IMG/VR virus record: IMGVR_UViG_3300033143_003611
Coordinates: 1 to 26,370 of that record
Reading direction: 5' to 3' (one strand)
DNA from: a virus
Length of the DNA: 26,370 nt
Position numbers and translations under genes: made by a program. Positions 1 through 6,271 of this stretch are shown one piece after another. Under the pieces are notes generated by a model. That model worked only from the letters and a program-made list of their open reading frames with translations, was not told the DNA's origin and ran no database searches. Position 1 is the first letter of the stretch; every line of letters starts with the position of its first letter.

Positions 1-542
1 AAGATCATATTCAGGAAACAGATCACATCAAGATTATTGAACACAGATTAATTAGTAATCATCTTGAGCTTAATGAATTTTATAAAGAAGCCCTTGAAGC
101 TGGTGAAGAGGGGTTAGTTGTCTATACTAATGATCACAAATACAGAGATGCCAGAAGTTGGGATTGGACAAGGCTTGTTCCTATAAAATCTGCTGATTGC
201 AAGGTTGTTGGATTTGAAGAAGGCAAAGGCAAATTTGCTGATAGCCTTGGGAAGTTGATTGTTGACTTTGATGGGCATGAAGTTAAAGTTGGAACTGGCT
301 TTAATGAGAAGCCATGGGGTGAGCTGACTTTGCCTCAGAGAAGAAATGCTGTTAAAAATGGCAAAGGCACAAGTCCAGCAGAATATGAAGACAGAAGAAG
401 GGGATATATGTGGGCAAATCAAGGTCTATATTTAGGCAGAATTGCTCATTGTGAATATAAGGAAAAAACCAAAGCTGGATCTATGAGGCAACCTAGATTC
501 AAGTGTTGGAGATTTGATAAAGAGGAGGCAAGTTTTGAGTAA
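1..542 (+). CDS. ATP-dependent DNA ligase, C-terminal part (5' truncated by window edge)
   Basis: The reading frame (codons from position 3) is open from the left edge to a TAA at 540-542, so the start and the catalytic lysine motif lie outside the window. Visible are EEGLVVY, which fits nucleotidyltransferase motif IV, and about 25 residues later VPIKSADCKVVGF, which fits motif V with its lysines. An OB-fold-like segment follows (GKLIVDFDGHEVKVGTGF), typical of small phage ATP-dependent ligases. Such enzymes seal nicks during phage DNA replication and repair in the cytoplasm. An ATG at 255 is internal to the OB fold and is not a real start. The last 8 nt overlap the next gene, whose ribosome binding site sits inside this gene's last codons. 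The ligase assignment is fairly secure from motif order; the subfamily is not determined. Confidence 0.8.
   Translation, partial: DHIQETDHIKIIEHRLISNHLELNEFYKEALEAGEEGLVVYTNDHKYRDARSWDWTRLVPIKSADCKVVGFEEGKGKFADSLGKLIVDFDGHEVKVGTGFNEKPWGELTLPQRRNAVKNGKGTSPAEYEDRRRGYMWANQGLYLGRIAHCEYKEKTKAGSMRQPRFKCWRFDKEEASFE
522..537 (+). promoter_or_regulatory. Ribosome binding site that decides a TTG start
   Basis: GAGGAGG at 522-528 lies 6 nt before TTG at 535-537, inside the end of the ligase gene. An ATG at 514 is in the same frame as the downstream gene but lies before this site, so the TTG is preferred. The same arrangement (GAGGAGGCAA, then TTGAGTAA) recurs at 721-738 before the RuvC-like gene. Confidence 0.6.
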
Positions 543-738
543 ATTGACTGCTGTATTGAGTAGATTATCTGCCATTGAGTTTGATAATCTACTCAGACCA
601 AAAAAACCAAAGATGAGAAAGGCCATTAAGAAGGTTGTATTTGATGGTCTTACTTATGAAGAAGCTGGCAATGATTGTGGTGTTACCAAGCAAGCTATTT
701 ATGAACAATTGAAAGGTATGGAGGAGGCAATTGAGTAA
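535..738 (+). CDS. Small TrfB/KorA-like helix-turn-helix protein
   Basis: This is a 67-residue protein from the TTG start at 535; an in-frame ATG at 514 would add 7 residues but lacks a well-placed ribosome binding site. Residues about 28-62 read as a helix-turn-helix: VVFDGLTYEEAG, then CGVTKQAIYEQLKGM. This closely follows the pattern of the TrfB/KorA repressor family (hydrophobic helix, DG, turn, LTR/TKxAI recognition helix). A role in DNA binding and local transcription control is inferred from this. The protein is much shorter than plasmid KorA and has only the DNA-binding part. It overlaps the ligase by 8 nt and the RuvC-like gene by 8 nt, so the three genes are probably translationally coupled. 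A sigma-region-4-like adaptor is an alternative. Confidence 0.6.
   Translation: MSKLTAVLSRLSAIEFDNLLRPKKPKMRKAIKKVVFDGLTYEEAGNDCGVTKQAIYEQLKGMEEAIE
721..733 (+). promoter_or_regulatory. Ribosome binding site with TTG start for the RuvC-like gene
   Basis: GAGGAGG at 721-727 precedes TTG at 731-733 by 3 nt from the full motif, or 6 nt from its GAGG core. No ATG is available near the start of the D-containing first strand of the RuvC-like protein, so TTG is the best start. Confidence 0.6.
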
Positions 739-1186
739 AGTAAAAATAGGAATTGATCCAGGGTTGTCTGGTGCTATTGCAGTTGTTTGTGATGATTATA
801 TTGGGCTGCATGATATGCCGCTGATGGCGTGCCCTTGGTCACCAAAGAAGAAAATGGTTGATGGGTTGAAGTTGATGGATATATTGAGGACACAATTGGG
901 TGCCAAAGTCACCATTGAAATTGTTCACTCAATGCCAAAGCAAGGTGTAGCAAGCACATTCACATTTGGGCAATCTTTTGGAGTAGTGGTTGGAATTGTC
1001 CAAGCAATGGGGTTTAAACTCAACATGGTGACACCACAAAAGTGGAAAGGAAAGTGTGGATTGATTGGTATGGACAAGGATGCTTCAAGGCAAATGGCCT
1101 TGAGAATGTATCCTGATATGGCTGAACAACTAAAATTTAAAAAGCATCATGACAGAGCAGATGCATTATTCATAGCGGTGAGCTAA
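731..1186 (+). CDS. RuvC-like Holliday junction resolvase (RNase H fold)
   Basis: This is a 151-residue protein from a TTG start. It begins KIGIDPGLSGAIAVV, the first beta-strand of the RuvC/RNase H fold with the catalytic Asp (D9). E63 in VTIEIVHSMP is the second acidic residue and is followed by QGVASTFTFGQSFGVVVGIV, a typical RuvC-family segment. The C-terminal HHDRADALFIA supplies D141 and D144. Four acidic residues in this order fit a magnesium-dependent endonuclease that resolves branched DNA, which phages use during replication or before packaging. The length is close to that of small phage resolvases. It overlaps the HTH gene by 8 nt and its TAA is directly followed by the ATG of the zinc-ribbon ORF. 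Family confidence is high; junction specificity is inferred. Confidence 0.85.
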   Translation: MSKVKIGIDPGLSGAIAVVCDDYIGLHDMPLMACPWSPKKKMVDGLKLMDILRTQLGAKVTIEIVHSMPKQGVASTFTFGQSFGVVVGIVQAMGFKLNMVTPQKWKGKCGLIGMDKDASRQMALRMYPDMAEQLKFKKHHDRADALFIAVS

Positions 1187-1267
1187 ATGTCTTGTGAAAC
1201 TATTTGTCCAAGTTGTGGAACCCCATTAAAGAGTGGTTGGTGCAGAAAGTGTGGGTATAAAAGTTGA
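1187..1267 (+). CDS. 26-residue zinc-ribbon microprotein
   Basis: The ATG at 1187 follows the TAA of the RuvC-like gene without a gap, and GGTGAG at 1177-1182 can serve as ribosome binding site. The product has two CxxC knuckles: C7-P-S-C10-G and C19-R-K-C22-G, with GW between them and a further Cys at position 3. This is a minimal rubredoxin-like/zinc-ribbon pattern. It is too short for most gene callers, but tight coupling, an SD-like site and an intact metal-binding pattern support it being translated. The function is unknown; a small zinc protein assisting the neighbouring DNA enzymes is speculation. The gene ends 5 nt before the convergent terminator hairpin. Confidence 0.6.
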   Translation: MSCETICPSCGTPLKSGWCRKCGYKS

Positions 1268-1272
1268 TGATT

Positions 1273-1298
1273 ATAAGGCTCCCAACTGGGAGCCTTAT
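1273..1298. terminator. Hairpin terminator between converging operons
   Basis: Perfect 11-bp stem: ATAAGGCTCCC (1273-1283), loop AACT, GGGAGCCTTAT (1288-1298). On the + strand TTTGATTATTTATT follows, so it should end the ligase-RuvC transcript. The - strand operon ends in the opposite direction at 1307, so the hairpin may also work for it, although the U-tract on that side is poor. Confidence 0.85.
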
Positions 1299-1306
1299 TT
1301 GATTAT

Positions 1307-1441
1307 TTATTCTGTTGGTGCATCCACAATGGTTACATTCCAAGATGGGTCAATATCATAGATAATTCCAGTCAATGGGCTGGTTACTTTGCAACCACCC
1401 AGAGCTATTGCCAATACAACCAATACAAATATCTTTTTCAT
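1307..1441 (-). CDS. Small putative lipoprotein (44 aa)
   Basis: ATG at 1441 is preceded by TAGGAGAG, an SD site that overlaps the stop of the upstream gene. The product starts MKKIFVLVVLAIALGGC: positive N-terminus, hydrophobic core and the lipobox L14-G15-G16-C17, followed by a 27-residue mature part without further hydrophobic segments. It would be exported and lipid-anchored through C17. It is the last gene of the long - strand operon and comes after a lysis-like block, so an outer-membrane spanin subunit (Rz1-like) is possible. However, the mature part is not proline-rich, no inner-membrane Rz partner is recognised, and an unrelated phage lipoprotein is equally possible. Confidence 0.65.
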   Translation of the reverse strand: MKKIFVLVVLAIALGGCKVTSPLTGIIYDIDPSWNVTIVDAPTE

Positions 1442-1449
1442 AATCTCTC

Positions 1450-1881
1450 CTATGGTGCAATATGCACTTTCTTTTTATTCCTAGGGTCAGCTGCAGCATC
1501 AGCGAGTTTATCAACTGCTCTGTGCCACACACCTGCCCTCCATTCCCACATACCATCTTTTACACATACAAACTCAAGAATATCATCTGCAATTTCTTTT
1601 ACCTCTGGGGGTAGTAATTCCAGACGGATCAATTTATACAAAGCATCATGGACAGCCCCACCCCGCATAGAGGATAGAGTATCAATAGTGGGGCCACTGG
1701 CACCATCCCACGCAAAACCCTTTAGAAGCATTAAATGCCCATCAGAAAGGGTTATAAAATCACAAGATAGTTTGCCGTATTTCTGCAATGCTGGGATGAA
1801 ACAAACCATGTTCTCAGTGAGTTGGTACTTAAACCCTTTCTGATATTCCATGGGCTCAAACATCGTTATTATGTTAGACAT
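1450..1881 (-). CDS. DUF1353 family phage protein
   Basis: This is a 143-residue protein. The start is ATG at 1881, which overlaps the upstream TGA by one base (TGATG); a TTG one codon earlier is less likely. The sequence GFAWDGASGPTIDT followed by GGAVHDALYKLIR is the hallmark of DUF1353, a family common in phages and often next to lysis or tail-tip genes. The biochemical role of the family is not established. The conserved His-Asp pair (AVHDAL) suggests an enzyme-like site but that is inference. It lies between DUF5675 and a small lipoprotein, in a group that includes a peptidase and a holin-like protein. Confidence 0.8.
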   Translation of the reverse strand: MSNIITMFEPMEYQKGFKYQLTENMVCFIPALQKYGKLSCDFITLSDGHLMLLKGFAWDGASGPTIDTLSSMRGGAVHDALYKLIRLELLPPEVKEIADDILEFVCVKDGMWEWRAGVWHRAVDKLADAAADPRNKKKVHIAP

Positions 1882-2279
1882 CAATATACCTCGCTGATTG
1901 TTAAGTGGTGGCCCCCACTGCGTAAAATAGTACGGAATTTATCAAATGTTTTACCACTATTTAGAATAGCCCTGTTACCTTGCAATTTACCCAAAGACTC
2001 ACCCAACAAAACACAACCTGCGGTATTGTTCACAACATTCCCAGGGTGAAAAAGGACATATGACCTGTCAGGGACATTTGTTATTTCAAAAGCATCTGGG
2101 TAGTTTTGGGAAGAGTATGGCTTTACTGTGTACTGTTGAGCAGGGATGCTTGATTTGTTGGCACGGTTTTCAAGGTCAGGAGGCTCAAGGGTAAAACAAA
2201 ACACTTCTTTGTTTATTTTTAGAATGCCAATTGTGCCTTGGGCAGTTTCTTCGAGTCGGATCAATTCTAATATTTTCAC
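1881..2279 (-). CDS. DUF5675 family protein
   Basis: I place the start at GTG 2279, which overlaps the TGA of the upstream gene (GTGA, 2279-2276) and has AAGG about 10 nt upstream; a longer reading frame to 2315 would start with an unlikely cysteine-rich leader inside the upstream gene. The 132-residue product has the DUF5675 pattern: FTLEPP near the N-terminus, IPAQQYTV, a central segment with VLFHPGN, then AGCVLLGESLG. The family occurs in phages and mobile elements; its His and Cys motif resembles the layout of L,D-transpeptidase-like folds, but no activity is established. Its position beside the peptidase and holin-like genes suggests a cell-wall-related role. Confidence 0.75.
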   Translation of the reverse strand: MKILELIRLEETAQGTIGILKINKEVFCFTLEPPDLENRANKSSIPAQQYTVKPYSSQNYPDAFEITNVPDRSYVLFHPGNVVNNTAGCVLLGESLGKLQGNRAILNSGKTFDKFRTILRSGGHHLTISEVY

Positions 2280-2560
2280 GATGACACCTTGAAGAAATGG
2301 ACAACAGCATACCACAGGGCACCTAGAAGGGCAACCACTAGCCCGTTGGAGACAGTTGTAACCACAACACCCTTGGCTTTGCTGCCTGTTCGTCTAACAT
2401 CTGACATAAAATTATGGTTTGCTTCCCATTCTGGTTTTGATGCTTGGCAAATTTCCATTTGTTGGTGGTGTTGGTAGTGCTTTTCGGCTTCTACATAGAA
2501 AGCTGTATGGTGCTCCTCAAGAGCTTCCTTGAATGCATCTTTGATTTCATCTTTGTTCAT
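2276..2560 (-). CDS. Holin-like small membrane protein
   Basis: This is a 94-residue protein with a long charged, histidine-rich N-terminal helix (about residues 1-50, EEHHTAFYVEAEKHYQHHQQ) and one strongly hydrophobic segment near the C-terminus (about residues 65-90, VVVTTVSNGLVVALLGALWY). The ATG at 2560 directly abuts the TAA of the peptidase gene. Small phage proteins with an FYxxxEKHYxHH N-terminal segment and a single membrane helix often sit next to endolysins and are annotated as holins or holin accessory proteins. Topology and location support this; there is no direct evidence of pore formation. The C-terminus overlaps the DUF5675 start by 4 nt. Confidence 0.55.
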   Translation of the reverse strand: MNKDEIKDAFKEALEEHHTAFYVEAEKHYQHHQQMEICQASKPEWEANHNFMSDVRRTGSKAKGVVVTTVSNGLVVALLGALWYAVVHFFKVSS

Positions 2561-3187
2561 TTACAATCCCCAATTTATTACATCATAGTCATACATTGGA
2601 TACAAAGACCAGTGTATGTGCGTGTCATGTCGGTAGTGCATAGGGCTGTCTGGTTTTACATGCTCCACAAACAATTCACCCCTTGTGGTGCCATGGTGTT
2701 GCAGAATAAGAGGGTGCATGTATTCAAATATCCTCACGTCAATCCACGCCTTGCTTTTCGGGAAAGCTGAATAAATATTCTCCCAAAATGCAAAATTCCT
2801 TTCCCAGTCAAACAGGCTCAAATCTAACTCAGCAGTGAGTGATCTCCCCCCAATCCATATTGGCATAACCTCCAACACCTCTTGCCCAAGATATTGTGTG
2901 GCATTAGTGCTGCCAAGGGTTAAATAATCAAAGTCAATACCACACAGACCTTGATGGCTCGCACCAGGGTGTCCAGTGCATGGCAAGCCATCATTTGGAG
3001 TGCAATCACCTATGTTCACACACCTTGCCATCCTGTCAGGGAAAACAGCATGGATGCTGAGCATTATAATCTTTAATGCATCAATCGTTGACCTGTGTAG
3101 ATACTTACAGCAATCTTGCCCATTATACAGATAGCACGAGCTGCTGCCCCAAGTTGCAGCAAGTTTAATAAACTTGGGGCTTATTAC
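2561..3187 (-). CDS. M15-type peptidoglycan peptidase, probably made by -1 frameshift from the upstream gene
   Basis: The first ATG is at 3064 (167 residues), but coding-looking sequence in the same frame (KFIKLAATWGSS, YLYNGQDCCKYL, STIDALKI) runs back to the slippery site at 3193-3187 with no ATG, GTG or TTG in it. I therefore begin the feature at the first -1 frame codon, GTA 3187. Numbered from M3064, SH37QGLCGID44 matches the zinc-site spacing of D-Ala-D-Ala peptidases (SxHxxGxAxD: His and Asp seven apart), and DTH149IH151W near the C-terminus matches their HxH motif. This suggests a zinc D,D- or L,D-peptidase cutting peptidoglycan stem peptides, that is an endolysin or virion-associated lysin. 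It is followed without gap by the holin-like gene. The family call rests on motif spacing only, so it is moderate. Confidence 0.6.
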   Translation of the reverse strand, partial: VISPKFIKLAATWGSSSCYLYNGQDCCKYLHRSTIDALKIIMLSIHAVFPDRMARCVNIGDCTPNDGLPCTGHPGASHQGLCGIDFDYLTLGSTNATQYLGQEVLEVMPIWIGGRSLTAELDLSLFDWERNFAFWENIYSAFPKSKAWIDVRIFEYMHPLILQHHGTTRGELFVEHVKPDSPMHYRHDTHIHWSLYPMYDYDVINWGL

Positions 3188-3193
3188 TTTCCC
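3146..3193 (-). promoter_or_regulatory. Putative programmed -1 ribosomal frameshift site (GGGAAAG plus hairpin)
   Basis: Read on the - strand: codons TTG GGA AAG TAA end the 113-residue gene, giving the canonical heptamer G GGA AAG (3193-3187) in the zero frame, the same heptamer as in the lambda G/GT site. A 6-nt spacer TAATAA follows (3186-3181), then a perfect 10-bp stem GCCCCAAGTT (3180-3171) / AACTTGGGGC (3155-3146) with a 15-nt loop. After a -1 slip the next codons are GTA ATA AGC, in the peptidase frame. No T-run follows the hairpin, so it is not a typical terminator. Confidence 0.8.
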
Positions 3194-3525
3194 AATGCAG
3201 GGTCAATATTCTCATAGAGTGGAAGGATGCACATCACACCATTTTTCCAAAGAAAAGGAGATACATATAGATCATCAACTCCAACCAATTCAACAGCAAT
3301 TATACCATCCTGAATGCCTCTCTCCAGAAAATTCCAGTCGAACACCTTGTGCTGTCTCGCAGGCACAGTGTGCTCCTCACTCTCAATGGCAAAACTACCA
3401 TTGGAACGACGTGTGCTGATTAAAATTATTTGGTCTGCATCACTATCATTATAAACATCAATGGCTGATTGATAGTTACCCGCAGGTTCACCACTTACCA
3501 TGTATGGAATTAATATTCTTTTCAT
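3184..3525 (-). CDS. Unrecognised 113-residue protein upstream of the frameshift site
   Basis: ATG at 3525 overlaps the stop of the upstream gene (ATGA), with AGAGAAA as weak SD. I do not recognise a family. The sequence alternates short hydrophobic strands and turns (RILIPYMVSG, AIDVYND, QIILISTRR, GIIAVELVGV, LYVSPFLW), so it is probably a small all-beta protein. It follows the tail-fibre gene and another small protein, in the region where phages keep fibre-associated and host-contact proteins. Its last codons form a frameshift signal that can extend it by 208 residues into the M15-type peptidase, making a 321-residue fusion. A role as a targeting or virion-anchoring domain for the peptidase is inference. 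Confidence 0.7.
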   Translation of the reverse strand: MKRILIPYMVSGEPAGNYQSAIDVYNDSDADQIILISTRRSNGSFAIESEEHTVPARQHKVFDWNFLERGIQDGIIAVELVGVDDLYVSPFLWKNGVMCILPLYENIDPALGK

Positions 3526-4055
3526 GTGATTTCTCTGTAAACTTTGAAGGAATTGTCACCAACAATATGACCCTGAAGTTCAACCCCATCCTGCAGAACA
3601 GACAAGTCCTTTTCATCAATACTAACAATTGCTGCTGCGCCTGTTGTTTTGTAAGAAAAAGCTGCCATACCAGAATTATCAAAATTAATCTTAACAATGT
3701 CATACACCATGCCATCACTGTTCCGCATTGCCACGCGCCATGGCTTACCATTGATTAGTTCAAAGATAGGGGAAGCAGGATCAGCACCAGTCCTAGCGGT
3801 AATCACAACATCAACAGACATAGCCCCATCATTGACAATGCCAATAGGCTCCATGCTATCACCACCAGATAATTCAATGTGATAATAAACATTAACACAG
3901 GGTTCTTGGCAAAGTGGCAATTCAAGCTCACCAGAATAATCTGCAACAATATTGTTGTCTTTGACATTTGTATTTGTGAACAGCTCCCTGTCATCTGGGT
4001 AAATAACAAGATTTGTTCCATCTTCTTTTTCAATTGGGAAAATAACTTTTTTCAT
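3522..4055 (-). CDS. Unrecognised small structural-like protein downstream of tail fibre
   Basis: Start chosen at ATG 4055 (MKKVIFPIEKEDG): AGAGGTAT lies just upstream and the preceding gene stops at 4058, so a longer frame to 4103 would overlap the fibre. The product has 177 residues, no signal peptide and no membrane segment. It is rich in beta-type sequence (VDVVITARTG, WRVAMRNSDG, FSYKTTGAAAIVSI). TARTGADPASPIFELINGK resembles fibre-associated beta-sandwich proteins in style, but I cannot assign a family. It sits between the tail fibre and the 113-residue frameshift gene, overlapping the latter by 4 nt, and may be a fibre accessory or virion protein. Confidence 0.7.
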   Translation of the reverse strand: MKKVIFPIEKEDGTNLVIYPDDRELFTNTNVKDNNIVADYSGELELPLCQEPCVNVYYHIELSGGDSMEPIGIVNDGAMSVDVVITARTGADPASPIFELINGKPWRVAMRNSDGMVYDIVKINFDNSGMAAFSYKTTGAAAIVSIDEKDLSVLQDGVELQGHIVGDNSFKVYREIT

Positions 4056-4057
4056 TT

Positions 4058-5401
4058 TTATACCTCTGGAAGTCCATAATAATCTGCAATATCTTTTAGC
4101 CATTGATCAAACTCAGCACGGTTATAAACACCATGAGTTTCAAATTGACTACTTGATGCACCACCAATGCTTATTTGGCTCTCAACCTCATTTGCCACCA
4201 GCACAACATAGCCATCAAACATCAACAGAGGCCACGCCCCCACATCTCCATTTTGCCCCACAATAGAGAATTTATGAGTTAACTGTATTCGTTTTTTGGC
4301 ACCATTGCGCCAAATAGTAAACTGAGAGGACACAACCTCAGCACCAGGGCTTCCTATGGCTGTCATGGCAATGGTCTCATCAGATGTAATATATGATGCA
4401 GCATACGTTGGGGGTGACCCCTCATATATCTCTGTGCCTGTTTTTTGAGAGAAAATACCCTCACTGATGATGGCTGCTGTTGTTGCATTTAAAACAACTT
4501 TTCTTTGGGGGCTGCTGTTGTAATAAAATTCAATCTCATTTGCACCTCCATGCCGTATAAATACACCAGGGAAATTACTTGCAGAGTGGGCAGTTGCAAC
4601 AGTAAAGCTCCCAAGATCAGTGACAACCCCTGTTGAGTAGTTAACACTGCCAAGATGGAAAATTGTCGTAGACTCAGATGCTATAACAAACATTGTGTCT
4701 TCAGCACTATTAAAAATAGGTGGCACAACAAATTCAGTTGCTGAAGCATCCACATCAGATGGGGCAATTGTCCAATCAATAACATTTGATGAATCATATT
4801 TTACTAAAGCAAAGCCTGTTATACTAAGCCCAAAGTAGTCATTTGTGGGGGCAGGTAAACGGTTTTCTGTCCTGTCCCACTGTGCTGCATCTGGCAATGG
4901 AAATTCTTTCATATCTGCATCAAATTTTATTTGTTCAAATTCATCAGTTGTGCCATTGTACACTGCATAAGCAAATGCCCCTGTTTTGAAAGAGGCTCTA
5001 CTTCCTGTTTCTGTGACAATTGGTCTTACTCCAAGGCCAACTACATTTACAGTTACATCACTTGCCCCTGTAGTATTGTTAGTTGGCTTAAAGAGTATCT
5101 CCATACCTTCAAAATAATCAAAAGGAGACTCAAAGGAGCCAGCTTTTGCCAATACATATGCATCTGCTGCACCAGAGTCTGTATATTTTGCTCCACCTCC
5201 ACTGCCATATGCTGCCATTGCTTTTGCAAGCTGAGTTAATATTTCTCCTGCTCCTCCTGCTGGGGCTAGTGTTTGCCCTGTTGTTGACACTGCTGCTTCT
5301 AATTCTTTTGCTATTGAATTAAACTCACCAGCTCCGTACTTTGTAACAGTTATTGAATCAACTGCCCCATTGATATTTCCCTTTTCTTGATAGTCTCTCA
5401 T
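4058..5401 (-). CDS. Tail fibre protein
   Basis: This is a 447-residue protein; ATG 5401 is preceded by GAGGG. The N-terminus (residues 1-55, VTKYGAGEFNSIAKELEAAV, then GQTL) and the segment KYTDSGAADAYVL (about 74-86) are a pattern repeatedly seen in N-terminal and shaft regions of phage tail fibres. FEGMEILFKPTNNTTGASDVTVNV and its surroundings fit a shaft repeat. The remainder is beta-rich with no recognisable enzymatic motif and ends YNRAEFDQWLKDIADYYGL, perhaps a trimerisation or chaperone-binding tail. The likely role is host recognition at the baseplate periphery. It follows the gp48-fibre fusion in the operon. The family is clear; the receptor-binding region cannot be placed from sequence. 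Confidence 0.85.
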   Translation of the reverse strand: MRDYQEKGNINGAVDSITVTKYGAGEFNSIAKELEAAVSTTGQTLAPAGGAGEILTQLAKAMAAYGSGGGAKYTDSGAADAYVLAKAGSFESPFDYFEGMEILFKPTNNTTGASDVTVNVVGLGVRPIVTETGSRASFKTGAFAYAVYNGTTDEFEQIKFDADMKEFPLPDAAQWDRTENRLPAPTNDYFGLSITGFALVKYDSSNVIDWTIAPSDVDASATEFVVPPIFNSAEDTMFVIASESTTIFHLGSVNYSTGVVTDLGSFTVATAHSASNFPGVFIRHGGANEIEFYYNSSPQRKVVLNATTAAIISEGIFSQKTGTEIYEGSPPTYAASYITSDETIAMTAIGSPGAEVVSSQFTIWRNGAKKRIQLTHKFSIVGQNGDVGAWPLLMFDGYVVLVANEVESQISIGGASSSQFETHGVYNRAEFDQWLKDIADYYGLPEV

Positions 5402-5422
5402 AGTCCCTCAATAGTCAGAGTT

Positions 5423-6271
5423 TTATGCCATTTCAGAAGGGCTTAAAACTCTATTGTATATGTGTAAACCTTTTAAATGGTGATAACTATCTCCACTTGA
5501 TAAAATTACCCAGTCACCTCTTGCTGCAGATGTTGTTGCAGATGCATCTTCTGCCACATTTACTCCATCATGATACATGATTAATGTTGTATTGTCAGGG
5601 TCATAAGTTACACCCATCCTAAAGTTACCACTTTTTGATACCTTTGCTGTTTCAGATCCTACATCCATATAAGCAAATGTTTCACCATCATTGGCAACAG
5701 TTGAGCTGTCAAGTAATTGCAAATCACCACTATCAAAAAGCTTAGAGTTGGCTGAGTTTGTCCCAATAATATCTACATCAAATACAACTGACTTTGCAAA
5801 TAGTGGGCCAGGAGAGTTTCCTACATATTGAATTTCAAACAAATCAGCATTTCTTGTGGTAGCTGTTGAACTTATTATATCAGCAGCCCTTGTTACTGCA
5901 GTTGTGGTTGTAGGAATGTGTGAAGTTACACCAGCAGACTCTTCTAGCTGTGCACCCCACACATATAAGCCAGACGACCCATCCCCTGTATAATACGAAG
6001 TGGTGCCATTGTGTAAAACAATAACAATGTATGAATTTGTAGCTGTGGCAGTAGCAGTAACTGAACAGCGATACCATCCGTTGTTTATTTCCTGTATATG
6101 ACCAACTCCACCAAGAGTGTTATGGATAATTCCAAGATCTAGGTCAAAAACAACCCGCCCAAAATTCCCATCCGTACTATTGTATAACTGTATATCCACA
6201 TACTCTACTTCTTCTTTTTTTACAAAAATGGAGCCTGTCAACATGCCTACAACTCCAGCAGCTTGAGACAC
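5423..6271 (-). CDS. C-terminal part of the gp48/tail-fibre fusion, separated by an in-frame TAA
   Basis: This 282-residue frame is the direct continuation of the upstream gene: both are in one frame and are separated only by TAA at 6274-6272. The codon after the stop is GTG, which could be a start, but no convincing SD lies before it. The first residues (GSIFVKK, VDIQLYNSTDG, INNGWYRCSV, GLYVWGAQLEE) complete a carbohydrate-binding-like jelly-roll module whose first strands (FNFSQWAK, TTAPDSSNAADKLVEN) are at the end of the upstream frame. The linker SHIPTTTTAVTRAADII follows, then a second lectin-like domain (VVFDVDIIG, DGVNVAEDA, LKGLHIYNRVLSPSEM). It is probably a host-surface-binding tip. 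It may be a broken piece, a separate protein from the GTG, or a read-through product. Confidence 0.7.
   Translation of the reverse strand: MSQAAGVVGMLTGSIFVKKEEVEYVDIQLYNSTDGNFGRVVFDLDLGIIHNTLGGVGHIQEINNGWYRCSVTATATATNSYIVIVLHNGTTSYYTGDGSSGLYVWGAQLEESAGVTSHIPTTTTAVTRAADIISSTATTRNADLFEIQYVGNSPGPLFAKSVVFDVDIIGTNSANSKLFDSGDLQLLDSSTVANDGETFAYMDVGSETAKVSKSGNFRMGVTYDPDNTTLIMYHDGVNVAEDASATTSAARGDWVILSSGDSYHHLKGLHIYNRVLSPSEMA

Noticed and set aside
3140-3160. H-type pseudoknot: loop GCTGC (3160-3156) pairing with GCAGC (3144-3140) after the frameshift stem
   Set aside because: Only one nucleotide would have to span the 10-bp first stem, which is not geometrically possible unless the stem opens; the simple hairpin is enough to explain the site.
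3146-3180. The hairpin after the 113-residue gene as an intrinsic terminator
   Set aside because: On the transcribed (-) strand it is followed by AGCAGCTCG with no U-run, and it lies inside a continuing coding frame.
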